NCBI GenBank assembly: GCA_964550655.1
Contig: CAZKAQ010000026.1
Span: 1 to 34,964 of the forward strand
DNA length: 34,964 bases
Source of the DNA: GCA-1730015 sp964550655
GTDB lineage: Bacteria > Pseudomonadota > Gammaproteobacteria > Granulosicoccales > Granulosicoccaceae
Reading direction: 5' to 3'
Both the position numbers and the translations under genes were made by a program. Under the pieces are notes generated by a model that was not told the DNA's origin, did not search any database, and saw only the letters and a program-made list of their open reading frames with translations. Of this stretch, positions 7,241 to 15,423 are shown piece by piece (position 1 is the stretch's first letter; each line of letters starts with the position of its first letter).

Positions 7241-9421
7241 ATGGATGTCTCTCACATACTCGACTCACTCAATACCGAACAACGCGATGCAGTGACCGCA
7301 GAACCCGGTCCGCTTTTAATACAAGCGGGTGCCGGTAGCGGCAAAACACGCGTCCTGACACATCGTATTGCCTGGCTGCATCAAGTCGAACAAGTATCTC
7401 CGTTCGCAATACTTGCCGTGACCTTCACCAACAAGGCCGCCGGTGAAATGCGGGCTCGAATTGAGCAATTACTGGGCACGTCCATCGGCCCGATGTGGAT
7501 AGGTACTTTTCACGGGCTGTCACATCGCTTCCTTCGCATGCATTGGAAAGAGGCCGGGCTGCCGCAGACATTTCAGATTCTCGATTCAGAAGATCAGCGT
7601 CGCATGGTGCAGCGTGCAATACGCAGCCTTGAATTGGATGAATCCCGCTGGCCGCCACGCAATGCCATGTGGTACATCAATAACAAAAAAGACGAAGGTC
7701 TGCGCCCGCAACATATACGTGACAATGACGATCCAACTGAACAACAGATGATCTGCATCTACAGTGCCTATGAGTCTGCCTGTCAGTTAGCCGGCGCGGT
7801 CGACTTTGCCGAACTGTTATTGCGTGCGCTCGAAACACTTCGCGATAACGAGGAGCTTTTGCAACACTACCAGAATCGCTTTCAGCATCTTTTAATCGAC
7901 GAATTTCAGGACACCAACTCTATTCAATACGCCTGGCTGCAACTGCTCGCAGGTGACACCTGCAACCTGTTCGCAGTAGGTGATGATGATCAATCTATCT
8001 ACGGTTGGCGCGGCGCAAAAGTTGAAAACATTCTTAATTTTCAAAATCACTTCAAAAACACCAAAGTGATCAAACTTGAGCGCAACTATCGTTCGACCGG
8101 CAATATACTAAACGCCGCCAACGCATTGATTGAATACAACGATGATCGGCTGGGGAAAAATCTCTGGACTGATATCGGCGACGGCGATCCGATCACTTTC
8201 TATAGTGCTCACAACGAAGGCGATGAAGCACGTTTCATCATTGAACGGATTCTCGAACACGTACACAACGGAGGTACCCGCTCAGAGACAGCTATTTTGT
8301 ACCGCTCTAACGCGCAATCCCGCGCACTGGAAGAAGAACTGGTCAGAAGTGGCATTAAATACAGGGTTTACGGTGGCCTGAGGTTTTTTGAGCGCATGGA
8401 AATCAAAGATGCACTCGCTTATCTCAGACTTATCGGCCTCTCAGATGACGACGTCTCTTTTGAACGTGTCGTCAATCAACCAACCAGAGGTATCGGTGAA
8501 AAAACCCTTTCACAGATCCGCACTGTTGCCACAGAAGCCAAAGTATCGCTGTGGCATGCCTGCGCAGAAATTCTATCGGCCAACGGCCTGAAAGGTCGGG
8601 CAGCAACCGCAATAAGTGGTTTTATGACGCTGATTATGCAGATGCGCAAGGCAACACAGGACTTGCCGCTCGATAAGATGATCGAACACGTGATTGAACA
8701 CAGTGGTTTACTCGATCACTATAAAAAAGACCGCACTGAAAAAGGTGAGGCTCGTGTTGAAAATCTGCAGGAACTCATCGGTGCCGGTATTGATCCACCT
8801 GACCTGCCGGAAGACATGCCGGACATGACCGTGCTTGATGCATTTCTCGCCAATGCAGCTCTTGAGGCCGGAGATCAACAGGGCGATGAATGGGAAGACT
8901 GTGTGCAATTGATGACGCTGCATTCTGCCAAAGGTCTCGAATTTCCGATGGTCTTTATTACCGGTATGGAACAGGGTCTTTTTCCAAGTAAAAGATCGAT
9001 TGAAGAATCCGGTAAAGTTGAGGAAGAACGACGACTTTGCTACGTCGGTATCACACGTGCAGAGAAAAAGCTCTATCTGAGCATGGCAGAACATCGCAGA
9101 CTTTATGGACGCGACCACTTCAATACCCCGTCCAAATTCATTTCAGAGATTCCCGTCGAACTGATTCAGGAAGTCAGACCCCGCATGCATGTCAGCAGAC
9201 CAATGGCTAGCACACCGGCACGGCGCAGTAAAATTCGGGAAGACAACGACACCGGTCTCACCGTCGGTCAGAGAGTTCGTCATGCAAAGTTCGGTGAAGG
9301 CATCGTAACAGACTACGAAGGTCAGGGAACCCATGCTCGCGTGTATGTGAATTTCGAAGAAGTTGGCAGCAAGTGGCTGGTAATGGCCTATGCCAAACTG
9401 GAAGTGCTGAATGTAGCTTAA
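7241..9421 (+). CDS. uvrD: DNA helicase II (UvrD)
   Basis: Superfamily 1A 3'-5' helicase of 726 residues, close to the usual 720, acting in nucleotide-excision and mismatch repair. Walker A is GAGSGKTR near residue 30, motif Ia AVTFTNKAAGEMR, motif II IDEFQDTN, motif III GDDDQSIYGWRG, motif IV RNYRSTGNIL, motif V TLHSAKGLEFP and motif VI VGITRAEKKLYLS. The C-terminus carries the UvrD Tudor-like tail (VGQRVRHAKFGEGIV...). The start MDVSHILDSLN matches the family N-terminus, so the ATG at 7241 is chosen over the one at 7232. It converges on the FAD oxidase gene with one base between the stop codons. Confidence 0.96.
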   Translation: MDVSHILDSLNTEQRDAVTAEPGPLLIQAGAGSGKTRVLTHRIAWLHQVEQVSPFAILAVTFTNKAAGEMRARIEQLLGTSIGPMWIGTFHGLSHRFLRMHWKEAGLPQTFQILDSEDQRRMVQRAIRSLELDESRWPPRNAMWYINNKKDEGLRPQHIRDNDDPTEQQMICIYSAYESACQLAGAVDFAELLLRALETLRDNEELLQHYQNRFQHLLIDEFQDTNSIQYAWLQLLAGDTCNLFAVGDDDQSIYGWRGAKVENILNFQNHFKNTKVIKLERNYRSTGNILNAANALIEYNDDRLGKNLWTDIGDGDPITFYSAHNEGDEARFIIERILEHVHNGGTRSETAILYRSNAQSRALEEELVRSGIKYRVYGGLRFFERMEIKDALAYLRLIGLSDDDVSFERVVNQPTRGIGEKTLSQIRTVATEAKVSLWHACAEILSANGLKGRAATAISGFMTLIMQMRKATQDLPLDKMIEHVIEHSGLLDHYKKDRTEKGEARVENLQELIGAGIDPPDLPEDMPDMTVLDAFLANAALEAGDQQGDEWEDCVQLMTLHSAKGLEFPMVFITGMEQGLFPSKRSIEESGKVEEERRLCYVGITRAEKKLYLSMAEHRRLYGRDHFNTPSKFISEIPVELIQEVRPRMHVSRPMASTPARRSKIREDNDTGLTVGQRVRHAKFGEGIVTDYEGQGTHARVYVNFEEVGSKWLVMAYAKLEVLNVA

Positions 9422-9422
9422 C

Positions 9423-10736
9423 TCAGAGCTTATCGCGCAGTGAGTAATAGAGCATACCGAGCTTTAACAATGGTGAACGCAATAAGGTACCACCTGGAAA
9501 CGCCATGTGATCCACCGAGGCCATCACATCAAAACTGTCCAGTTTACCTTTAATTGCCTCAGCACATATTTTACCTGCCAGCGTCGCCATACCGACGCCA
9601 TGGCCCGAATAACCCGATGATGAAATCACATTGGTGCCAAGCTGTTTTATGTACGGCATGCGATTCATGGTAATGGCAAGCGTACCTCCCCAGCCATAGT
9701 CAACAGACACATTTTCAAGCTGCGGGTAGACTGAAAGCATTGCGCTTCGAACAAAAGATTTTATATCCGCCGGAAAGCGGTAGCCGTAGCTTTCTCTTCC
9801 ACCGAACAGCAGGCGATTATCAGCGGACACTCTGAAATAGTTAACCACGAACTTAGAATCTGCAACCGCCATCCTGTCGCTAACTAAAGCGTCAGCCAGA
9901 GCAGGGTCCAGTTCTTCGGTGGCAATAATATAGTTGTTGATCGGCATCACAGAGGCTGCCACCTGATTATTCAGATTGCCCAGATAACCGTTACATGCCA
10001 GGAGCAATTGCTTCGCTATAACTTCACCCGCTCCGGTTTTAACGACAACGCGCTCTGCGCTGTCGGTATAGCTTTTTACTTCAGTGGCTTCGTATATCCG
10101 GACATTGTGTTGCAGCGCCGCACGAGCATAGCCCGTGACCAGTTTTAACGGATGCAGATGACCTGCGCCTGTATCAACCGAGCCCGAGTAGTAGTGCTCA
10201 CTGGCAAGCCGTTCTCGAAGATTTGCCTGATCCAGAAAAGATATCTGATCGTATTGATAGTCTTTATTCAGCTTTTCAACATAAGCTGCGGTTTCACGGC
10301 CGAATCGGCGTTTATGATCCACATGCAAAATACCTGGATGAAAATCGCACTCAATATTATGCTGGCGGATCAGCTCATGTACGTGTTGCTTCGATTCCTG
10401 TGCGAGATCCCACAACGCGCGGGCATGATCCCGTCCGTACTGTGCTTCCAGTTCACACTGATCCAGCCGCTGGCCACTGCCCAACTGACCGCCATTTCGG
10501 CCACTCGCCCCCCAGCCAACGCGATGCGCGTCAAGTATGACAACATCAACGCCCGAACTCGCCAGTGTCAACGCAGCAGACAGCCCCGTGAACCCGGCGC
10601 CGATAATGCAGACATCACAGCTGACCGACTCGCTTAATGCCGGCTGCCGGGCAATTTCTTCTGCGGTTGCGGCATACCACGACTGAGGGTACTGACCCCG
10701 CTGATCATTGCTGTAGAGTAGATTTAGACATGTCAA
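9423..10736 (-). CDS. FAD-dependent amine oxidase, PuuB-like
   Basis: DAO-family flavoprotein of 437 residues that aligns along its length with gamma-glutamylputrescine oxidase. The dinucleotide fold CDVCIIGAGFTGLSAAL is near residues 40-56, followed by GWGASGRNGGQLGSG. SGYSGHGVGMATLAGK and FPGGTLLRSPLLKLGMLYYSLRD form the C-terminal signature. Related proteins oxidise gamma-glutamylputrescine or other secondary amines; no other Puu genes lie nearby, so the substrate is uncertain. The only usable start is a TTG at 10736; going upstream, the frame has no ATG or GTG before a stop at 10755-10757. A 196-bp inverted-repeat element ends five bases upstream, so the native leader has apparently been displaced. 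No clear ribosome site is visible. Confidence 0.85.
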   Translation of the reverse strand: MTCLNLLYSNDQRGQYPQSWYAATAEEIARQPALSESVSCDVCIIGAGFTGLSAALTLASSGVDVVILDAHRVGWGASGRNGGQLGSGQRLDQCELEAQYGRDHARALWDLAQESKQHVHELIRQHNIECDFHPGILHVDHKRRFGRETAAYVEKLNKDYQYDQISFLDQANLRERLASEHYYSGSVDTGAGHLHPLKLVTGYARAALQHNVRIYEATEVKSYTDSAERVVVKTGAGEVIAKQLLLACNGYLGNLNNQVAASVMPINNYIIATEELDPALADALVSDRMAVADSKFVVNYFRVSADNRLLFGGRESYGYRFPADIKSFVRSAMLSVYPQLENVSVDYGWGGTLAITMNRMPYIKQLGTNVISSSGYSGHGVGMATLAGKICAEAIKGKLDSFDVMASVDHMAFPGGTLLRSPLLKLGMLYYSLRDKL

Positions 10737-10741
10737 ATGCT

Positions 10742-10937
10742 TAACCCGAACTATTCATGAAATGGCGAGCATATGGCGCAGAGATTTGGTTTCACAGTGC
10801 CTTGTCTTAAAATAATAGGTCTTCTTGCGTCGAATAGTTTGTTTGATATTTGCAAAAGAAAAAATTTGCTCGGGGCGCGTAGCTGTGGAATCAAAGATCA
10901 AGCGAGATGCCGTCGATTTCGTGAATAGTTCGGGTTA
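10742..10937. mobile_element. MITE-like inverted-repeat element (196 bp)
   Basis: The termini are inverted repeats: 16 identical bases TAACCCGAACTATTCA, then a further imperfect match of about 20 bases (GAAAT, GCAT, T.GC). The inside has no open frame, and a partial copy lies at 6964-7053. This fits a non-autonomous transposable element mobilised by a transposase elsewhere. I could not see a target-site duplication: the flanks differ (AATGCT left, GGTTGG right). An old decayed IS end pair is an alternative. The rest of the spacer (10938-11044) holds only the hairpin listed next. Confidence 0.7.
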
Positions 10938-10994
10938 GGTTGGTAAGCATCAGTACGACCGTCTGAGAGATATCCAGTCTTCATCCACAAATTT

Positions 10995-11024
10995 ATGCGG
11001 ATCCTCAGATAACCGGTTCCGCAT
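10995..11024 (-). terminator. Hairpin beyond the YtkA-like gene
   Basis: Arms ATGCGGA/TCCGCAT (7 bp) enclose a 16-base loop containing ACCGGT. It lies 21 bases past the stop of the YtkA-like gene on the minus strand. Only AAATTTG follows, so the U-run is poor. A weak terminator is the likeliest reading. Confidence 0.3.
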
Positions 11025-11044
11025 ATTAACTGGCGCGAGATCTG

Positions 11045-11473
11045 TTAAACGTCGATTTTGAGCTCGAAGACAACCTTATCTTTCCGGTCTTCTGCGTCAA
11101 TGTCGAAGGCAAGTTCCCAATTGCCATTCATGTTGAACTTCAAACCTTTGACAAGATACTTCCCCTCACCCAGATACTCACTGATCTGCGGCTGAGTTGG
11201 CAGACCATGACCGTGTGCTCGCATGCCGCCACCGACTGATATTCGTGCCGGAGTGACCACTTCGCCGGTAGCGGTTTTGACTGTCAATATCCATTCAAGG
11301 AACTGATTAATTTCAACAGAATCATCCACTTGAGCATCAAGCGTGACATCAAAAACGCCGTTTTCCGAAGTCTGCTGCCAAACCAGTTTTGCGGCGTCTG
11401 CATCAGTTTTTGCACAGGCGCACACCGATACAATGAAAAGACCACTAATTAAAAACTGCGAAATACTATTCAT
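11045..11473 (-). CDS. Exported YtkA-like (FixH-type) domain protein
   Basis: Small envelope protein of 142 residues. An N-terminal hydrophobic segment (about 5-18) ends at VSVCACAKTD, which could be a non-standard lipobox (Cys at -2) or an ordinary cleavage region. The body is an Ig-like beta domain of the YtkA/FixH type, with the typical GGGMRAHGHGLPTQP segment and the GKYLVKGLKFNMNGNWELAFDI end, where such domains often carry metal-ligand His residues. The role is unknown; relatives occur with copper or oxidase-assembly genes, none of which is here. The ATG at 11473 sits eight bases after AAGG and is preferred over the GTG at 11482. The gene follows the cold-shock gene by about 40 bp on the same strand. 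Confidence 0.7.
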   Translation of the reverse strand: MNSISQFLISGLFIVSVCACAKTDADAAKLVWQQTSENGVFDVTLDAQVDDSVEINQFLEWILTVKTATGEVVTPARISVGGGMRAHGHGLPTQPQISEYLGEGKYLVKGLKFNMNGNWELAFDIDAEDRKDKVVFELKIDV

Positions 11474-11512
11474 TAGATACACCTTAAATCAAAAGAGGGT
11501 GAATCTAATATA

Positions 11513-11785
11513 TCAGGCTGTACCCACTTGTTCCACGAACTCTTCTTCCACTGTCACTTCGTGAGAACTGTTGTCAGCCATTGTTCTTTCAACTTCTGCT
11601 GCCTGCCAGCCTTTGTCGCTACGAGTTTGAATAAATTCAACTTCTTCACCCTCGCTTAAAGATTTATAACCATCGCCCATAATAGAACGATAATGGACAA
11701 ACACATCTTCTTCTTCAGCATTTAGGATAAAACCATACCCTTTTGCGTTATCGAACCACTTTACTTTGCCAACTGATTTAGCCAC
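11513..11785 (-). CDS. Cold-shock domain protein (CspA family)
   Basis: A protein of 90 residues: a CspA-type OB fold (about 1-68) with an acidic 20-residue tail (VTVEEEFVEQ) that is longer than in ordinary Csps. RNP1 is KGYGFI and RNP2 is VFVHY; GKVKWFDNAKG is the family start. It should bind single-stranded RNA or DNA as a chaperone. The start is a GTG with AAAGG seven bases upstream. The leader contains a TTGCTT/AAGCAA hairpin (11834-11850) that could fold in the mRNA, in keeping with the structured leaders of cold-shock genes, though that link is inference. The YtkA-like gene follows on the same strand. Confidence 0.92.
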   Translation of the reverse strand: MAKSVGKVKWFDNAKGYGFILNAEEEDVFVHYRSIMGDGYKSLSEGEEVEFIQTRSDKGWQAAEVERTMADNSSHEVTVEEEFVEQVGTA

Positions 11786-12167
11786 CTTGATACCTTTAAT
11801 TTTCTAACTAAAATCCACACCTGACGACCTATTTTGCTTGAATAAAGCAAACAAAATCTCGTCACCTTACAATTCGACACGGAATCTAGCACAGTCACTG
11901 GTGACTGCCAATCGGTAGATAGAAATTACCACTTGCTGCACCATTAAAGATTAACGCTTCATGGCAAACAAAACGGCTTGCCTGGCACTAAACTTCCTAG
12001 AACGGAACACAGCTAGTGAATTTCGATGTCCGATTACCTTGTGGCGCAATTTCCCGCACGAAATGCCCGTTACCCGGCATACTGTATTCCGACCTCACCC
12101 GAGAGTAAACAGTTCACAGAAAATTATGTGCAGAACATTTGGGCGGCGGTTCTGTCAAAGAGGGACA
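11786..12167. promoter_or_regulatory. Divergent promoter region, csp / DUF4159 gene
   Basis: This is a 382-bp spacer between divergent genes. It holds a small hairpin TTGCTT/AAGCAA (11834-11850) in the csp leader and a dyad CAGTCAC-TG-GTGACTG (11892-11907) that is a candidate operator. A weak in-frame upstream extension of the DUF4159 gene (from 11961) shows no coding character. No clear -35/-10 pair can be assigned with confidence. Confidence 0.4.
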
Positions 12168-13094
12168 ATGTTGAAAAATACTTCAAAATCAAAGCTTGTA
12201 AAGTACGTCAGAACAACGCTGACTGGAAAAAACAAACACCCTGCAAGCCTAGTCGCAAGCTTACTACTTAGTGTCGTTCTGGCTTCCAGCGCCACACCTG
12301 TTGCAGCACAGCAGGGTATTTGTGTCGCACCTCAGCGGCCGGTCTGTCCACAAAACATTGCCCGCATACCACAACACGAATTTACATTTTCCCGTCTGAT
12401 GTTTGCCGACAACCCGATTGCAGTCCACGAACTCGGTGACTATGTTGGATTCCCGCACTGGCAGGCCGACTGCTCTGATTCCGACCCGCATTTCATTTCT
12501 GCGATCAAGCGCATGACGCGTATCGATACCAACAGCCAGTCACAAAGTATCTCGGTGATGAACGAATCGCTGTTTGACTATCCGGCTCTCTACATGGTCG
12601 AAGCTGGTTTCGCCTCTTTTACACAACCCGAGGCCGATCGTCTGAAAGAATATCTTCTGCGCGGTGGATTTTTGCTCGTAGATGATTTTCACGGCAGTTA
12701 TCAATGGGGCAAGTTTGAGGAATGGATGGCACAGATTTTTCCAGACCGGGAAATTGTTGATCTGCCGAAAGACCATGAAATCTTCCACGTTCACTTCGAC
12801 ATCAACAAGTTTGTTCAGATTCCGGGACTCAGAGCGCTGTGCCTGAACAATGGTTCCACCTGGGAACGCCCGATGAGTAAAGCCGGCACAGTGATAGAAA
12901 GTAACAGCTCAAGACAAACACCTGCCTGGCGTGCGATTCTCGATGACGACAATCGCGTTATTGTCATGATCAACTGGAACGTAGATCTTGGTGACGCCTG
13001 GGAACACGCCGATATGGAAGAATATGCGTCGGCCTACACCTCAACCGCTTATCGTCTCGGGGTTAACTACATGATCTACAGCCTGACGCATTAG
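12168..13094 (+). CDS. Exported DUF4159 domain protein
   Basis: A protein of 308 residues. A long positively charged N-terminus leads into a hydrophobic stretch (SLVASLLLSVVLASSATPVAAQ), a signal peptide cut near AAQ (about residue 48). The rest is one DUF4159 domain: FTFSRLMF...., WQADCSDSDPHF, a central YPALYMVEAGF and LRGGFLLVDDFHG, then FPDREIVDLPKDHEIFH. The fold resembles the glutamine-amidotransferase-like domain of these proteins. In many bacteria DUF4159 is fused to BatA-type or other domains; here it stands alone and is exported. Function is unknown. The ATG at 12168 is chosen because GAGGG lies just upstream and it gives a normal signal peptide; an in-frame ATG at 11961 would add 69 unlikely residues. 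It converges on trhO, nine bases apart. Confidence 0.8.
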   Translation: MLKNTSKSKLVKYVRTTLTGKNKHPASLVASLLLSVVLASSATPVAAQQGICVAPQRPVCPQNIARIPQHEFTFSRLMFADNPIAVHELGDYVGFPHWQADCSDSDPHFISAIKRMTRIDTNSQSQSISVMNESLFDYPALYMVEAGFASFTQPEADRLKEYLLRGGFLLVDDFHGSYQWGKFEEWMAQIFPDREIVDLPKDHEIFHVHFDINKFVQIPGLRALCLNNGSTWERPMSKAGTVIESNSSRQTPAWRAILDDDNRVIVMINWNVDLGDAWEHADMEEYASAYTSTAYRLGVNYMIYSLTH

Positions 13095-13103
13095 TCTGAT
13101 TTT

Positions 13104-14072
13104 TTAATCTTGCTCTTTGTTTCGATCCCGGATCTCGCGTTCCTCCAGTAGACGCACTCTGGCCTCTTCTCCGAGGTGTGCTTCACCCCGCGTTCGCGCC
13201 AGTTGCATCTGTTTTTCACGTTCCAGAAACCGCTGTTTTTGATCTGCTGTGATTTCATCACAGCATGCAGGGCACTGAGCACCAGCGATGTAGTGCTCGC
13301 TTTGCTTATCCGCCTCTGTGATCGGCCGCCGGCAACCATGGCACTGATCATAACTGCCCGGCTCAAGCTGATGATTAACGGTTACCCTGTCATCGAAAAC
13401 AAAACACTCGCCGCTCCATAAAGAGTCACTCTCCGGAACTTCTTCAAGGTACTTAAGAATCCCGCCCTGAAGATGGTAAACCTCTTCAAAACCTTGCTCA
13501 CGAAGAAAAGCTGTCGACTTTTCACAGCGAATTCCCCCGGTACAAAACATCGCAATCTTTTTGTGCTTGTTCTTATCGAGCTCCCGCGCCGCATAGGCCG
13601 GAAATTCGCGAAACGAATCTGTATTCGGATTCAATGCACCGACAAAACTGCCAACCTCACATTCGTAGTCATTGCGGGTGTCTATCAGTAGTACCTCCGG
13701 ATCGGATATAAGTGCATTCCAGTCACCGGGTTTTACGTAAGTGCCAGCCGCCTTGCGCGGGTCAATACCCTCGACCCCCATGGTGACGATCTCCTTTTTC
13801 AGTTTCACCCGTGAACGTTTGAACGGAAGTTCTGTACTGACAGATTCTTTGGTCTCAAGATCAGTAAGTCCCGGCACCTGCGACAACCAATCCAGCACCC
13901 GGTCAATTCCGGAACGCGACCCGGCTATCGTGCCATTTATTCCCTCTGATGCCAGAAGTAATGTACCGCGTACGCTTTCTGCCAACATTAAATCCAATAG
14001 CGGCTGGCGCAGTAACTCGTGGCTTTTGAGCCGTACAAACTTGTACAATGCACAAACGACGTAGGTCTGCAC
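13104..14072 (-). CDS. trhO: tRNA uridine(34) hydroxylase (YceA/TrhO)
   Basis: Rhodanese-domain protein of 322 residues. It uses O2 to hydroxylate U34 of certain tRNAs, a step to (carboxy)methoxyuridine wobble bases. The N-terminal acylphosphatase-like domain (about 1-100) contains LLLASEGINGTIAGS. The central rhodanese domain (about 115-220) has LLIDTRNDYE and active-site Cys177 in AMFCTGGIRCEKS. The C-terminal part holds a Cys-rich patch CHGC...CPACC. Length and motif order match the family. The start is a GTG at 14072. It is divergent from the argE-like gene with a 145-bp spacer, and converges on the DUF4159 gene. Confidence 0.93.
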   Translation of the reverse strand: MQTYVVCALYKFVRLKSHELLRQPLLDLMLAESVRGTLLLASEGINGTIAGSRSGIDRVLDWLSQVPGLTDLETKESVSTELPFKRSRVKLKKEIVTMGVEGIDPRKAAGTYVKPGDWNALISDPEVLLIDTRNDYECEVGSFVGALNPNTDSFREFPAYAARELDKNKHKKIAMFCTGGIRCEKSTAFLREQGFEEVYHLQGGILKYLEEVPESDSLWSGECFVFDDRVTVNHQLEPGSYDQCHGCRRPITEADKQSEHYIAGAQCPACCDEITADQKQRFLEREKQMQLARTRGEAHLGEEARVRLLEEREIRDRNKEQD

Positions 14073-14217
14073 TTAATTCTCCCGGCGATATACGGAACGT
14101 AAATCCGATGCCTGTAGATAAATTATTAAAGACTGACTTTTTATTGTAGTGATACTCGCCATCGGATGCCAGCAAACGATGCTAACTCCATGTATAGCAA
14201 AGTCGTAAAAAATACTG

Positions 14218-15363
14218 ATGCAAAGTACTGAACTACTAAAAAAGCTCGTCAGCTTCGCAACTATCAGCAGAGACAGCAATCTTGAGCTGATCAGTTTCAT
14301 TGAGTACTATCTGAAAACGCAGGGTTTCACAGTTGAACTGGTCCACAACCAGGAGAAAACCAAAGCCAATCTGTACTGCGTTATCGGCCCGGCTGAAAAA
14401 CCAGGCGTAATGCTATCCGGTCATACTGATGTAGTGCCCGTAGAGGGACAGAACTGGACATCCAATCCGTTTGCCGTACGACAACAGGACGATAAACTTT
14501 TCGGTCGCGGCACTTGTGACATGAAAGGCTTTATTGCCTGTATTCTATCTGCAGTCGGATCACTTGATACTGACAAACTTCAAACGCCCTTGCATCTGGC
14601 GTTCAGCTACGACGAGGAAATCGGTTGTATTGGTGTCAGAAGACTGCTCGATACGCTACAGTCTGCCACTGTAAAACCAAAGTATTGCATTGTTGGCGAG
14701 CCGACCATGATGCAACCTGTCATTGCCCACAAAGGCAAGACCGCAGCAAGAGCACATTTTCATGGTGTTGAAGGCCACTCAAGCCTTGCTCCAAATTTTG
14801 TTAATGCAATATATCTTGCTACAGATTTTATTAACTCAATCAGATCAATTCAACAAAACCTGATTGAACACGGGTCACACGACAACGACTATGACATAGC
14901 ACACACCACACTGCATGTTGGCACAATTAGCGGTGGTACAGCACTCAACATTGTGCCTAACTACTGTACACTCGATTTTGAAATCCGCAATCTGCCTGAT
15001 GACAATCCGCTACAGATTATCGATTTGTTAGAAGAAGCGGCAAGTAAAATCACAGCACCGGTAATAGCACAACACCCGAGTGTTAAAATCGACATCGAAA
15101 TCACCAATGAATATCCGGCACTAAATACACTGGCTGAAAGCGATATCGTTACCTTTATAAAACAACTCACGGGTGCAAATACAGTAGGAAAAATAGCGTT
15201 TGGAACCGAGGGTGGATTGTTCAAACGCGACCTCGGAGTAGAGACAATTGTCTTTGGACCCGGCAGTATAGAACAGGCACACAAGCCGGATGAATACATC
15301 TCGATTGATCAATTGGAACGCTGCGACGGATTTTTATCTGATCTGATTGAAGCCCTGTGCTAA
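14218..15363 (+). CDS. argE: Acetylornithine deacetylase-like M20 hydrolase (ArgE)
   Basis: Zinc-dependent M20 family deacylase of 381 residues, the usual ArgE size. It would hydrolyse N-acetylornithine to ornithine or a similar N-acyl amino acid. Metal ligands and catalytic residues are visible: His69 and Asp71 in SGHTDVVP, Asp in GRGTCDMKGF, the Glu pair in SYDEEIGC, Glu in VGEPT, and a C-terminal His in GPGSIEQAHKPDEY. The dimerisation insert lies between about 175 and 285 (HKGKTAARAHFHGVEGHSS...). No other arginine genes are near, so a catabolic N-acyl-amino-acid deacylase is possible. A 13-bp triplicate containing its stop codon follows, then the class V PLP gene 60 bp downstream, probably in one operon. 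Confidence 0.85.
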   Translation: MQSTELLKKLVSFATISRDSNLELISFIEYYLKTQGFTVELVHNQEKTKANLYCVIGPAEKPGVMLSGHTDVVPVEGQNWTSNPFAVRQQDDKLFGRGTCDMKGFIACILSAVGSLDTDKLQTPLHLAFSYDEEIGCIGVRRLLDTLQSATVKPKYCIVGEPTMMQPVIAHKGKTAARAHFHGVEGHSSLAPNFVNAIYLATDFINSIRSIQQNLIEHGSHDNDYDIAHTTLHVGTISGGTALNIVPNYCTLDFEIRNLPDDNPLQIIDLLEEAASKITAPVIAQHPSVKIDIEITNEYPALNTLAESDIVTFIKQLTGANTVGKIAFGTEGGLFKRDLGVETIVFGPGSIEQAHKPDEYISIDQLERCDGFLSDLIEALC

Positions 15364-15395
15364 CAATTTGGGCTAACAACCCGGGCTAACGAATC
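15357..15395 (+). repeat. Triple 13-bp tandem repeat carrying stop codons in all frames
   Basis: Three adjacent 13-bp units, GTGCTAACAATTT, GGGCTAACAACCC and GGGCTAACGAATC, span the end of the argE-like gene. The shared core is GCTAAC. Because 13 is one more than a multiple of three, the TAA codons at 15361, 15374 and 15387 fall in three different frames. Confidence 0.7.
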
Positions 15396-15423
15396 GAGCT
15401 CATAAGTTAAAGAGAACTCTATT

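Noticed and set aside
11961..12167. Upstream extension of the DUF4159 gene
   Set aside because: It would put 69 residues ahead of a proper signal peptide; the ATG at 12168 has a ribosome site.
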